DNA of 64,000 nt from Bordetella sp. LUAb4 (GTDB lineage: Bacteria > Pseudomonadota > Gammaproteobacteria > Burkholderiales > Burkholderiaceae_B): positions 62,001 to 126,000 of the forward strand of contig NZ_JAHPZX010000009.1 of NCBI RefSeq assembly GCF_021325795.1. The letters are read 5' to 3'. This document shows positions 27,276 through 35,657 of this stretch, in pieces (position 1 is the stretch's first letter; each line of letters starts with the position of its first letter). Made by a program: the position numbers and the translations under genes. A model generated the notes under the pieces. It was not told the DNA's origin. It ran no database searches and saw only the letters and a list, made by a program, of their open reading frames with translations.

Positions 27276-27525
27276 CCTGATTGGATTGGGTTGTTGCGCA
27301 TGGCGCGGTTACCCGGGAGGTCCGGGACTGATCAGGGACGGCTTATTGAGTCTGGCCGGCAGTCGATCCAGGCCATTCTGCCCGTTCGGTGGGGCGTTCG
27401 TCGTGGCTGTTGAGCAGGGATGGCGGGCACGCGACGTGCGCCGAACTGGTCGCCGGCCAGGCCCATAGACAGGGTCTGACGCGGGCCACTCGTCTTCCTA
27501 AACTGTCCCTCGCAGGAGTACAGCC
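27276..27525. other. intergenic, no gene recognised
   Basis: About 250 bp between the hairpin repeat and the small hydrophilic gene. Open frames here lack ribosome binding sites and recognisable composition. The promoter of the following small gene probably lies in this segment. Confidence 0.4.
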
Positions 27526-27735
27526 ATGACCAAGAAGCACAAGTCAGAGCCACAGATGTCGCAAAGCAATGCCGGGGCCGAACGCCGCGCTGATGACCAG
27601 CCGCGCGCGACGCAGTACAGCCACGGCGATACCCAGAATCGCAGCAAGAAAGACGGCCATGCTACCCAATTAGGCACCGGCCAGGACCAGGGGAGTTCGC
27701 GCCAACACGGCGCCGGCGCGCGCCGGCAAAGCTGA
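27526..27735 (+). CDS. small hydrophilic low-complexity protein
   Basis: A 69-residue protein rich in Gln, Ser, Asp, Arg and Lys with almost no hydrophobic residues, predicted to be disordered. A good ribosome binding site (CAGGAG, 7 bases before ATG) supports translation. The composition resembles small stress-induced hydrophilic proteins, but I recognise no family. It is convergent with the deacetylase gene, with 6 bp between the stops. Confidence 0.5.
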   Translation: MTKKHKSEPQMSQSNAGAERRADDQPRATQYSHGDTQNRSKKDGHATQLGTGQDQGSSRQHGAGARRQS

Positions 27736-27741
27736 CCCCGA

Positions 27742-28650
27742 TCAGCGTGGCGCCATGGCCTTGGCGAAATCGCTCTGCTGGTAGTGCTCGACGATTTCCC
27801 GGCCCGTGGCCAGCCAAACCCCGGGGTGCTTGCAGATGTATTCCAGTGCCGAATCCAGCGCGCTGATGCGGTGCGGCAGCCCCGTCACGAAGGGGTGGAC
27901 GGCAATGGCCATGACGCGGCCGGACGTCTCCCCTTCGCGATACAGCGTGTCGAAAGTCCGCTTGATCGTGGCCTCGAATTCCGGCACCGACATCTTCATA
28001 TCGAAATAGGCCGGCACGTCATTGGTCTGCACCGAATACGGCAAGGACACCATGGGCGGGCGGCCCACGCTCATCGTGTAGGGCTGGTCATCATTGACCC
28101 AATCGCATACGTAACGTACGCCGGCCTCGGAGAGATACTCCAGGGTGTTCCACGTTTCCGCCAAGCCCGGCCCCAACCAGCCGACCGGCCGCACGCCGGC
28201 CGCTTTCTCGATCCGATCGATGATCTGAAAGATGGCTTCGCGCTCCTGCTCGGCCGGCATTTCGTTCAAGCGGATGGCATTGGTGATGCCATGCCCCATG
28301 AATTCCCAGCCGCGGCGCACGGCTTCCTCGATGATTTCCGGATGGTGGTCGCACAGCTCGCTGTTGAGCGCCGCGCTGGCGCGAATGCCGTAGCGGCTGA
28401 GCGTGTCCATCAGGCGCCAGACACCTACGCGGTTACCGTAGTCGCGCACCGACCAGTTGCGCACATTGGGAATCTTGGCGTGGCCTGCGGCAATGCGCTC
28501 GTTGACCACCCCCGGCATGACATCGTTCAGGCCGAAGTATTCGACGTTGGGATTGATCCACAGCGCCACACGGGCGCCATTGGGCAGTTTGAACGGCGGG
28601 CGCGCGGGCTGCGGGATGTAGGGAAAGGGGCCGTAGCGACGAGCTTCCAT
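27742..28650 (-). CDS. polysaccharide-deacetylase-fold hydrolase (PuuE-like)
   Basis: A 302-residue member of the carbohydrate-esterase-4/NodB fold, PuuE subgroup (metal-independent allantoinase and relatives). Supporting blocks are RVALWINPNVEYF, DYGNRVGVWRLMDTLSRYGIRASAALNSELCDHHPEII, GWEFMGHGITN and the late AIAVHPFVTGLPHR. Such proteins hydrolyse C-N bonds in cyclic amides and imides as well as acetyl groups. It shares one base with the stop of the upstream lyase gene, so it is the last gene of a GntR-Bug-lyase-hydrolase operon. The substrate is unknown, though a ring-opening amide hydrolysis is plausible. Confidence 0.85.
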   Translation of the reverse strand: MEARRYGPFPYIPQPARPPFKLPNGARVALWINPNVEYFGLNDVMPGVVNERIAAGHAKIPNVRNWSVRDYGNRVGVWRLMDTLSRYGIRASAALNSELCDHHPEIIEEAVRRGWEFMGHGITNAIRLNEMPAEQEREAIFQIIDRIEKAAGVRPVGWLGPGLAETWNTLEYLSEAGVRYVCDWVNDDQPYTMSVGRPPMVSLPYSVQTNDVPAYFDMKMSVPEFEATIKRTFDTLYREGETSGRVMAIAVHPFVTGLPHRISALDSALEYICKHPGVWLATGREIVEHYQQSDFAKAMAPR

Positions 28651-29597
28651 TAGTGTTCCTTGACAACATAATCGCGCTCACCCTCATGGTATTTGCGCGC
28701 CAACTGCTCGGCCGAAAGCAACTCGCTTTCCAAGGCCGCGATACGTTCATAGCCGACCAGATCGGTAATGTCCTGCATGCCCACCAGCAGATCGGGACGG
28801 TCGATGATCTCGTCGCCCTGCAGGCCTCCCTGCAAAGCCAGGATGGCCTGGCGCATACCGTGCAAGGCGGCCGCCGGCAGGAAGCGCGGCAGGCTGATGC
28901 GGGCCACGCCCATTTCGCCCAGGCGCTTGAAGGGAATCAGCGGCGTGGTGGGCCGCTGGCGGATGCCGAAGCCCATATTGATGTTCACGGGAGTACCGTC
29001 GGCGGCCTCCAGCACGCGCAGGATGTCGTCCTCGTTGCGCACGGCATCGGGATAGATCATGTCGGCGCCGGCCGCCACGTATTCGCGCACGCGCTTGACC
29101 GTGCCTTCGATGCCTTCGACGGCGATCGCGTCGGTACGCGCGTTGATGATGAAATCGGGATCCTTCTTGGCCTTGAGCGCCGCCTCGATCTTCAAGGCCA
29201 TTTCCAGCGGCTCGACCAGCTCCTTGCCACGCATGGCACCGCAGCGCTTGGGCATGAACTGGTCTTCGATATTGATGCCGACCACGCCGGCTTCCTCGAA
29301 ATACTGCACCACATGGAAGACGGTCACGGCATTGCCGTAGCCCGTATCGGCGTCGGCCATCAAGGGAATGTCGACCGCGTGGGTGAGGCGGCGGCAGGCA
29401 TCTAAATTGTCGCGCAAGCTGAACAAGCCGATGTCAGGCTGCCCCAGCAGCGAATTGGCCAGGCCCGCACCCGTGGTGGACGCGGTCTTGAAACCCATGG
29501 CTTGCGCCAGCAGGCCGCTGTAGCCGTCGTAGATTCCCGGCGATATCAACGGCCTTGCCCCCTTGAGCAAGTCGCGCATGTGTCGACATTTATTCAT
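28650..29597 (-). CDS. isocitrate lyase/PEP mutase-superfamily enzyme
   Basis: A 315-residue TIM-barrel enzyme of the ICL/PEPM superfamily. Metal and substrate residues appear in MADADTGYGNA (Asp82, Asp84), INIEDQFMPKRCG (Glu111; Lys117-Arg118-Cys119-Gly120, the catalytic loop of lyases) and INARTDA. Presence of the KRCG cysteine favours C-C lyase activity (methylisocitrate- or dimethylmalate-lyase-like) over phosphonate mutase or decarboxylase. It lies between the Bug receptor (90 bp upstream) and the PuuE-like hydrolase (1-bp overlap). The exact substrate cannot be read from sequence. Confidence 0.87.
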   Translation of the reverse strand: MNKCRHMRDLLKGARPLISPGIYDGYSGLLAQAMGFKTASTTGAGLANSLLGQPDIGLFSLRDNLDACRRLTHAVDIPLMADADTGYGNAVTVFHVVQYFEEAGVVGINIEDQFMPKRCGAMRGKELVEPLEMALKIEAALKAKKDPDFIINARTDAIAVEGIEGTVKRVREYVAAGADMIYPDAVRNEDDILRVLEAADGTPVNINMGFGIRQRPTTPLIPFKRLGEMGVARISLPRFLPAAALHGMRQAILALQGGLQGDEIIDRPDLLVGMQDITDLVGYERIAALESELLSAEQLARKYHEGERDYVVKEH

Positions 29598-29687
29598 GGC
29601 CTCTCCTTCAGGGCCCTTCTTTCTTCCTGCTGTCGCGGGAATCAGGCCCTACCCGGGCGACGCGGTGCCGCGTCGCGTCCGGGAGCA

Positions 29688-30812
29688 CTATTGCGCCTTG
29701 ATCCCGCCCTCCTGGATGACGACTTTCCATTTGGCGGTTTCGTCCTTGATCATCTGTGCGAACTCGGCGGGCGTGTCCATCACGATGTCCTGCCCCATGT
29801 CGTCGAAACGCTTTTTGGTTTCCGGCGCGGCCAGCACCTTGTTCAGCGCGGCATTGATCCGGTTGACGATCGCAGGCGGCGTGCCCGCGGGCGCCAGCAG
29901 GCCGTTCCACGTCGTCGCGGTGTAGCCCTTGATGCCGGCTTCTTCCATCGTGGGGACGTCCGGGAGGGTCGGGGCCCGCTCCGCCGCCGTGACCGCCAGC
30001 GCCTTGAGCTTGCCGGCCTTGATCTGCGGCAGCGCCTGCGGCAATACGTTGAACATCATGTCGACGCGATCACCCAGCAGATCGGTCATGGCGGGCGGAC
30101 CGCCACGATAGGGCACGTGCACGATATTCACCCCGGCGTCGCGCTTGAACAGCTCGGCGGCCAGGTGCAAGGACGTGCCGGTGCCGGAGGATCCAAAGTT
30201 CAGGACTCCGGGATGCTCCTTGGCGTAGCGCACCAGATCGGCCACGTTGTCGATATGCAGCGACGGCCGCACGATCAGTACGTTCTGCACGCTACCCACC
30301 ATCCCGATAGGCGCGAAGTCCTTGATCGGGTCGAAGGGCAGGTCTTTGTACAGGAAGGGATTGGTTGCCAGCCCGGGCGAACCCATCAACAAGGTGTAGC
30401 CGTCGGGCTCGGCGCGCGCCACCGCATCCATGGCCAGGTTGCCGCCCGCGCCGGGGCGATTGTCGACAATGATGGGTTGACCCAATTCTTCGGACAAACC
30501 AGGGGTCACCGAACGCAGCAACACATCCGCGCCACCACCACCAGGGAATCCCAGGATGATGCGAATAGGTTTTTGCGGGTACGTCGTTTTCCCATCTGTT
30601 TGGCCATCCGCTTGGCCATCGGCGGCGTGCGCGCCGGCGGCCAGCACCAGCGCGGCGGCGGCAGCCGCCATGGCCCCAAGCAGGGGCTTCCTGGAAAATA
30701 CGGCGGGGGTCACGGAGGAACGCGGCGACAAAGAGGGCTGCGACTTGCTGGGCGATGCGGACTTGATAAGCAGCGCCTTGCAGGACAAGGCGCCAAACAG
30801 CTTGGACAACAT
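29688..30812 (-). CDS. Bug-family tripartite tricarboxylate transporter receptor
   Basis: A 374-residue periplasmic binding protein of the Bug (TctC) family. A long basic/Ser-rich leader precedes the hydrophobic signal (AAAAALVLAAGAHA), with cleavage near residue 63; an ADGQADGQTDGK linker follows. The conserved segments YPQKPIRIILGFPGGGGADVLLR, VDNRPGAGGNLAMDAVARAEPDGYTLLMGS and FGSSGTGTSLHLAAELF are unmistakable. The ATG at 30812 overlaps the gntR stop (TGATG). No TctA/TctB membrane genes are nearby, as is usual for Bordetella bug genes. It probably captures a carboxylate substrate for this cluster or senses it. Confidence 0.93.
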   Translation of the reverse strand: MLSKLFGALSCKALLIKSASPSKSQPSLSPRSSVTPAVFSRKPLLGAMAAAAAALVLAAGAHAADGQADGQTDGKTTYPQKPIRIILGFPGGGGADVLLRSVTPGLSEELGQPIIVDNRPGAGGNLAMDAVARAEPDGYTLLMGSPGLATNPFLYKDLPFDPIKDFAPIGMVGSVQNVLIVRPSLHIDNVADLVRYAKEHPGVLNFGSSGTGTSLHLAAELFKRDAGVNIVHVPYRGGPPAMTDLLGDRVDMMFNVLPQALPQIKAGKLKALAVTAAERAPTLPDVPTMEEAGIKGYTATTWNGLLAPAGTPPAIVNRINAALNKVLAAPETKKRFDDMGQDIVMDTPAEFAQMIKDETAKWKVVIQEGGIKAQ

Positions 30813-31585
30813 CACTTTTTTTCCCCGGTTTTGGCCGTTGTCGGTCTACGCCGAGGCGGCGGAGGATCCCAGACGAATTCGGCCGTGTACTCGTAGCGAT
30901 CTTCGCAAAAATAGTTTTCAGTCCAGCGTATGGGCTGGCCGCCGCGCAAGAAAGTTTGCGCCTGAATATGCATCACCGGATCGGCCAGGCCGATTTTCAA
31001 AAGCCCGGCAATATCCGTATCGGCGCGGCCCAGGCGTATGGTGTGGAGGCTTTTCTCGACCTTCAGACCGAAGTCATGCCAGAAAATCTCGTGCAGCGAT
31101 TCACGCTGCATGGCGGCGCGGGAGATTTTCGACAGATACGAGGGCATATAACTGATCACCACCGACAGCGGTTCGCCATCGAGGTCATGCATACGCACGA
31201 TTTTGAATACGTCCGCGCCCTCTTCCAGGCCCAGGAAACGTGCCACGTGCGCCGGCGCCGGGGCCAAACCCAGCGACAATATGCGTGGCTTGCTCGACAA
31301 CGTGGCATGCAGCGGATCGCCGTTGGAGCGCACATATTTCTTGCGCGGCCCCGCATCCACGCGTCGGGTACCGACGCCGCGCCGGCTGCTCAGCAGCCCT
31401 TCACGCTTCAAATAACTCAGCGCATGCCTTACCGTGGTGCGACTGACACCAAATTCGTCGCACAGCGCCTGTTCGGTCGCCATCTGATTTCCAGCCCCCA
31501 GATCACCAGCTTCCAGACGGCGCCGCAACACCTGCGCAATCTGGTGGTACATCGGGACTCCCGCGCTCAACGTATGCATGGACAT
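30812..31585 (-). CDS. GntR-family regulator, HutC/UTRA subgroup
   Basis: A 257-residue regulator. The N-terminal winged helix (about 10-75) contains QMATEQALCDEFGVSRTTVRHALSYLKREGLL. The UTRA ligand domain follows (LGLEEGADVFKIVRMHDLDGEPLSVVISYMPSYLS). ATG 31585 or ATG 31579 may be used; neither has a strong ribosome binding site, and a dyad (31582-31608) overlaps the upstream start. First gene of the bug-lyase-PuuE operon and divergent from the oxygenase at 31696. It probably responds to the imported substrate or its breakdown product. Confidence 0.9.
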   Translation of the reverse strand: MSMHTLSAGVPMYHQIAQVLRRRLEAGDLGAGNQMATEQALCDEFGVSRTTVRHALSYLKREGLLSSRRGVGTRRVDAGPRKKYVRSNGDPLHATLSSKPRILSLGLAPAPAHVARFLGLEEGADVFKIVRMHDLDGEPLSVVISYMPSYLSKISRAAMQRESLHEIFWHDFGLKVEKSLHTIRLGRADTDIAGLLKIGLADPVMHIQAQTFLRGGQPIRWTENYFCEDRYEYTAEFVWDPPPPRRRPTTAKTGEKK

Positions 31586-31608
31586 TTGTATGAAGTTGAT
31601 TACAATGT
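31582..31608. promoter_or_regulatory. candidate GntR (UTRA-type) operator
   Basis: Arms TTGTA (31586-31590) and TACAA (31601-31605), extended to ACATTTGTA and TACAATGT with one indel, separated by 10 bases. It lies directly between the divergent gntR and oxygenase genes and touches the gntR start, so binding would block both promoters. Assignment is by position. Confidence 0.5.
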
Positions 31609-31695
31609 TTCAAGTTCAACGCCGCACAATCTTAACCGGATAAGTTCGCTTACGCATCATCTTCAACGGCTTAAGCAACGCGAGGAGTTTGCTAA

Positions 31696-32685
31696 ATGAC
31701 AGCGAGCCAGTCGGGTGATTTTGGATCTATTCCTATTGTCGACATTCGACCAATGTTCGATACAAAGGACCATGACGGGGCCCTCCGGGTTGCGGGAGAG
31801 ATTCGCAAAGCGGCGGTGGAAGTTGGATTTTTCTACATCTCCGACCACAACATCCCGACCGATTTACTGCGCGCGGTCTATATGTGCGCAAAGTATTTTT
31901 TCCGTCTGCCGGAAGAAATCAAAAAATCAATTTCCATCAATGAGGCGCACCGCGGTTATGTTGCTTTCCGGCAAACCGTGCTGGAAGGTTCACGCCTGGC
32001 CGATTTGAAAGAGAGCTTCAATTTCGCGTATCCGTTCCCGCCGGATCACCCGGAAGTGTTGGCTGGCAAGCCTCTGGTCGGAATGAATCAATGGCTGCCG
32101 CGCGAGGACACCTGGCGCTCTATTCTCGAATCCTATTACCGGCATGTCTTTGAGCTGGGTCAACGTGTCCTCGAGGGCATTGCGCTGTCGCTGGATCTGA
32201 AACGCGATTTTTTTCGCGCTATGTACAAAAATCCGCTGGTCCGCGCGCGCCTGCTGCACTACCCGCCGCAGTCGCCCGATGCCCTTGCCGGGCAGTACGG
32301 CGCCGCACCGCATACAGACTTCGGCTGCATCACCATACTCTGGCAAGACGACGTCGGCGGCTTGCAGGTGCGCAATCGCAGCGGCGAATGGGTGTCCGCA
32401 CCCTATATGGATGGCACGTTCGTGGTGAATATCGGCGACATGCTGGCGCGCTGGTCCAATGACCTGTTCGTATCGACGCCGCATCGCGTGGTCAATGCTT
32501 CAGGCCAGGAGCGCTTTTCCATTCCCGTGTTTTTCGACCCCGATTTCGATACCGTGGTCGAATGCCTGCCCAATTGCGCCACGCAGGATTCACCGCCCAA
32601 GTACGAACCCATCATCGCCGGTGACTACATCACGGCGAAATACGATGCGTCGTATGCCTATCGGCAGAAGAAGCAGACGGCTTAG
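31696..32685 (+). CDS. 2-oxoglutarate/Fe(II) oxygenase (isopenicillin N synthase family)
   Basis: A 329-residue non-haem iron oxygenase. The N-terminal DIOX_N region (SIPIVDIRPMFD ... GFFYISDHNIP) and the C-terminal jelly roll are both present. The iron facial triad is His206, Asp208 (APHTDFGCITILWQDDVGGLQV) and His263 (STPHRVVN); the 2OG-binding Arg273-x-Ser275 is in ERFSIPVFF. All catalytic residues are intact. It is divergent from the gntR-bug operon and convergent with the FCD regulator (10 bp between stops), so it probably hydroxylates or desaturates the compound handled by the cluster. Substrate unknown. Confidence 0.9.
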   Translation: MTASQSGDFGSIPIVDIRPMFDTKDHDGALRVAGEIRKAAVEVGFFYISDHNIPTDLLRAVYMCAKYFFRLPEEIKKSISINEAHRGYVAFRQTVLEGSRLADLKESFNFAYPFPPDHPEVLAGKPLVGMNQWLPREDTWRSILESYYRHVFELGQRVLEGIALSLDLKRDFFRAMYKNPLVRARLLHYPPQSPDALAGQYGAAPHTDFGCITILWQDDVGGLQVRNRSGEWVSAPYMDGTFVVNIGDMLARWSNDLFVSTPHRVVNASGQERFSIPVFFDPDFDTVVECLPNCATQDSPPKYEPIIAGDYITAKYDASYAYRQKKQTA

Positions 32686-32695
32686 TTTTTTCCGC

Positions 32696-33406
32696 TCATT
32701 CGCCGAAGAGATTGCGGCGAATCTGCTCCAGATGCCCCGTCATCAAGGCGGCGGCCTGGGCAGCGTCGCGGTCGCGCAACGCGTCGACGATGGCGCGGTG
32801 CTGCTGCTCATACTCAGCGCGACGCTGCGGCGTCAGTGAATTGCGCTTGAGCCGCCCCCATTCGCCCTGCTCCCGGGCGCGGTTGGTCAATTCCAGAATC
32901 TGCATGAAAAACGCGTTGTGCGTCGCCAGCGCGAAGCTTTTATGCAATTCACCGTCCCAGTGTTCGAAACCTTCGATGGTCGTCGCCGCCTCGGACTGCT
33001 CGATACAGTGCTGCATGGCGGAGAAATCCGCCGCCGTGGCGTTGCGGGCGATCATGGGCGGCAGCAAAGGTTCGACCAGGCGGCGCGCCTCCATCAACTC
33101 GGCGGGGCTGACCGGCACGTGAAACCAGGGCACGGCGGCCGGCGGTGCGCCCAGCAGGGATTCGGCTTGCTCCGACACGAAAGTGCCGCTGCCCACGGAC
33201 TGACGGATCAGGCCCCGGTCGCGCAAATCCGCCAGCACACGGCGCACGGACCCGCGCGACGCGCCAAAGCGCAGGCTCAACTCCCGCTCCGGCGGCAACT
33301 TGACGCCCGCGCGCAAGCGCCCGGCACTGATCTCTTCCTGTAAATACCGCGCCAATTCCTTGGCGCCCTCGGACCGCACGGCGGCTCCCGCTACCCGTTC
33401 ATCCAC
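32696..33406 (-). CDS. GntR-family regulator, FadR/FCD subgroup
   Basis: A 236-residue regulator. The winged helix (about 12-78) contains LPPERELSLRFGASRGSVRRVLADLRDRGLI. The C-terminal all-helical FCD domain (about 95-230) has the metal-site pattern LHKSFALATHNAF and HRAIVDALRDRD. The start is GTG 33406 with GGAG upstream. It is divergent from the FAH-hydrolase operon; the 142-bp gap holds a perfect GntR-consensus site and two ACCAATTGG elements, so repression of that operon is likely. Confidence 0.9.
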   Translation of the reverse strand: MDERVAGAAVRSEGAKELARYLQEEISAGRLRAGVKLPPERELSLRFGASRGSVRRVLADLRDRGLIRQSVGSGTFVSEQAESLLGAPPAAVPWFHVPVSPAELMEARRLVEPLLPPMIARNATAADFSAMQHCIEQSEAATTIEGFEHWDGELHKSFALATHNAFFMQILELTNRAREQGEWGRLKRNSLTPQRRAEYEQQHRAIVDALRDRDAAQAAALMTGHLEQIRRNLFGE

Positions 33407-33449
33407 GTTCAGGTACTCCCCATAGACTCGGCGATTCTACATCAACATG

Positions 33450-33535
33450 AACCAATTGGTCGGACAATCCATCAAGAATTGTATTGATGAAGATCCATTT
33501 TGGTTCTAAATTACGGGCTGTCTCAACCAATTGGA
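33450..33535. promoter_or_regulatory. candidate FCD-GntR operator region
   Basis: TGGTCGGACAA at 33457-33467 fits the GntR/FadR consensus TNGTNNNACNA exactly. The decamer AACCAATTGG occurs at 33450-33459, overlapping that site, and again at 33525-33534 just before the FAH start. Two copies 75 bp apart could allow looping. The link to the adjoining regulator is inferred. Confidence 0.55.
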
Positions 33536-33548
33536 TTATCTACGAGTC

Positions 33549-34427
33549 ATGAAATTCGCCAATATCGCTCTCGACGGGATCCCCACCATTGCCTTGGTCG
33601 ACACGCAGTCTCAGCAGTTTTGGCCTGTGTCCCAGCTGGCGTCAGGTTTCGCGGGAGACATGGTCCAACTGGTTCATGATTTCGACCGTCTGCGCGAAAA
33701 ACTGAGCAGCGCGGGAGCCGGCAAGCCCTTGGCCGGCGCCAAGATTCTGGCCCCTATCGATCAGCCCCGCCGCAATATCTTCTGCGTCGGCAAGAACTAC
33801 CACGAGCACGCCGCCGAATTCAGCAAGTCCGGCTTCGACAGCAGCGCCAAGGAAGGCGAGCATGCGCCCGAGGCACCGGTGGTCTTCACCAAGCCGGCCA
33901 CCACCGTGATTGGTACCGGTGTGGCGATTCCGCCGCACAAGCAGGTCACCCAGCAGATCGACTACGAAGCCGAACTGGCCGTGGTGATCGGCAAGGCCGG
34001 CCGCGGCATCCGTAAAGCGGACGCTTTCGATCACATCTTCGGCTACACCATCGTCAACGATGTCACCGCGCGCGATCTGCAGAAGCTGCATCGCCAGTGG
34101 TTCCTCGGCAAATCCCTGGATGGCTTCTGCCCCATGGGCCCGTACCTGGTCACGCGCGACGAAGTCGATGCCACCAAGCTGGCCGTCAAATGCTGGGTCA
34201 ACGGCGAACTGCGCCAGAACGCCAACACCTCGGATCTGATTTTCGACATTCCCACGCTGATCGAAACCATCTCGGCGGGTATCGAACTGAAGCCGGGCGA
34301 CGTCATTGCCACGGGTACGCCAGCCGGCGTAGGCATCGGCTTCAAGCCGCCGCGCTTCGTGCAGTCGGGTGACGTCATCCGCATCGAGATCGAGGGCTTG
34401 GGAGTGCTTGAGAACGCAGTGGCTTGA
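33549..34427 (+). CDS. fumarylacetoacetate hydrolase-family protein
   Basis: A 292-residue FAH-fold enzyme. Metal-binding acidic residues lie in NIFCVGKNYHEHAAEF and QQIDYEAELAVVIGKAGRGI; GYTIVNDVTARDLQ and ISAGIELKPGDVIATGTPAGVG complete the fold. Members hydrolyse, decarboxylate or hydrate beta-diketo and oxo-acids late in aromatic or heterocycle catabolism. ATG 33549 fits the family start; an upstream TTG (33531) would add six residues. It heads a group including a Bug receptor and a molybdenum hydroxylase. Confidence 0.92.
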   Translation: MKFANIALDGIPTIALVDTQSQQFWPVSQLASGFAGDMVQLVHDFDRLREKLSSAGAGKPLAGAKILAPIDQPRRNIFCVGKNYHEHAAEFSKSGFDSSAKEGEHAPEAPVVFTKPATTVIGTGVAIPPHKQVTQQIDYEAELAVVIGKAGRGIRKADAFDHIFGYTIVNDVTARDLQKLHRQWFLGKSLDGFCPMGPYLVTRDEVDATKLAVKCWVNGELRQNANTSDLIFDIPTLIETISAGIELKPGDVIATGTPAGVGIGFKPPRFVQSGDVIRIEIEGLGVLENAVA

Positions 34428-34516
34428 ACGGCTCGGCGTTGCACATGCGGTCGTGAGCGTGCGCGCTGAACACGCGGTGCTGAGCGCGCGGTCTTGAGCA
34501 CACGACAGCGATAACT

Positions 34517-34541
34517 AAAAAAACCCGGAGCAATTTGCTCC
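34517..34541 (-). terminator. minus-strand terminator without an obvious gene
   Basis: The stem GGAGCA/TGCTCC (34527-34541) with a 3-base loop is followed on the minus strand by GGG and seven T residues. On the plus strand no T-run follows. No minus-strand gene ends here, so it either ends an unseen antisense transcript starting near the Bug gene or is a decayed element. Confidence 0.5.
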
Positions 34542-34662
34542 ATCCCAACCGGACATGGCAAGGCGGCCCACAGGCTGCCTCGCGCACCGACCGCGAGCAT
34601 ACGCGGCGTTGCGGCCGGCGACACACGCGGCCTCCACAGGAGCCACCGTGAGGAGACAATCG

Positions 34663-35643
34663 ATGAACGCATTTACACGCGGCGGCCTGGCTGCCTTCGC
34701 ACTGGTGGCCGCCTGGGGCGCCACCACCGCGCCGGCCTGGGCTCAGAAATATCCCAACCATCCCGTGACCATCATCGTGCCCTTCGGCGCCGGCGGTTCC
34801 GCCGACGTCTATGCACGCGTGCTGGCGCAGCGCCTGGGCCAGGAAACCGGCCAGTCCTTCGTGGTCGAGAACCGGCCGGGCGCCGGCGCGGTCATCGGCA
34901 CGCAGGCCGTTGCCAAGGCGGCGCCGGACGGCTACACCCTGCTGATGATGTCCAATACGCAGACGGTGAACGAGACGCTGTTGAAGAAGCGGCCCTATGA
35001 CTTGATGCAGGACTTCGTCGCCGTGGCGCCGGTCAATGAAGCGCCGCTGGTGCTGGTGGTGCGCGCGGGCCTGCCGATCAAGTCGGTCAAGGAGCTGATC
35101 GCGCAGGCCAAGCAGTCGCCGGGCAAGCTCAATTACGCATCCTCGGGCACCGGTACGCCTTATCACATGGCCGGCGAGCTGTTCAAGAACATGGCTGGCG
35201 TCAACATCACCCATATTCCGTACAAGAGCAGCGGTGGCGCTCGCACCGATGTGCTGGGCGGACAGGTGGACATGATGTTCGATGCAGTCAGCACCATGAC
35301 CGAATTGGTTCAGACCAAGAAGGTGCTGGCACTGGCCACCACCGGCGCGGAGCGCTCCAGCGTTTTTCCCGATACGCCCACCATGGCCGAAGCCGGCGTG
35401 CCGGGGTACACGGCGACGATCTGGCTGGGCCTGCTGGCGCCCAAGGGCACGCCGCCTGACGTCGTGAATTTCTTGAACGAGCGCATTTCGCATATCGTCG
35501 AACAGCCGGATATCCGGTCGGTGTGGGCGCAAAGTGGCGTCAGCCCGATGAAGATGACACCGGCCCAGTTCACCACCTTTCTCAAGCAGGATATCGAGAA
35601 GTGGGGTGCCATCGTGAAGTCGGCGAATATCACGGTTGATTGA
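34663..35643 (+). CDS. Bug-family tripartite tricarboxylate transporter receptor
   Basis: A 326-residue periplasmic binding protein. A typical signal peptide (FALVAAWGATTAPAWAQ) is followed by YPNHPVTIIVPFGAGGSADVYARVLAQRL, VENRPGAGAVIGTQAVAKAAPDGYTLLM and YASSGTGTPYHMAGELF, all Bug signatures. ATG 34663 is chosen because AGGAG lies 7 bases upstream; longer versions lack a signal peptide. It is followed directly by the molybdenum hydroxylase genes, so it likely captures their substrate, perhaps an N-heterocyclic carboxylate. Membrane partners are not in the window. Confidence 0.93.
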   Translation: MNAFTRGGLAAFALVAAWGATTAPAWAQKYPNHPVTIIVPFGAGGSADVYARVLAQRLGQETGQSFVVENRPGAGAVIGTQAVAKAAPDGYTLLMMSNTQTVNETLLKKRPYDLMQDFVAVAPVNEAPLVLVVRAGLPIKSVKELIAQAKQSPGKLNYASSGTGTPYHMAGELFKNMAGVNITHIPYKSSGGARTDVLGGQVDMMFDAVSTMTELVQTKKVLALATTGAERSSVFPDTPTMAEAGVPGYTATIWLGLLAPKGTPPDVVNFLNERISHIVEQPDIRSVWAQSGVSPMKMTPAQFTTFLKQDIEKWGAIVKSANITVD

Positions 35644-35657
35644 GGATGGGCTTGGGG

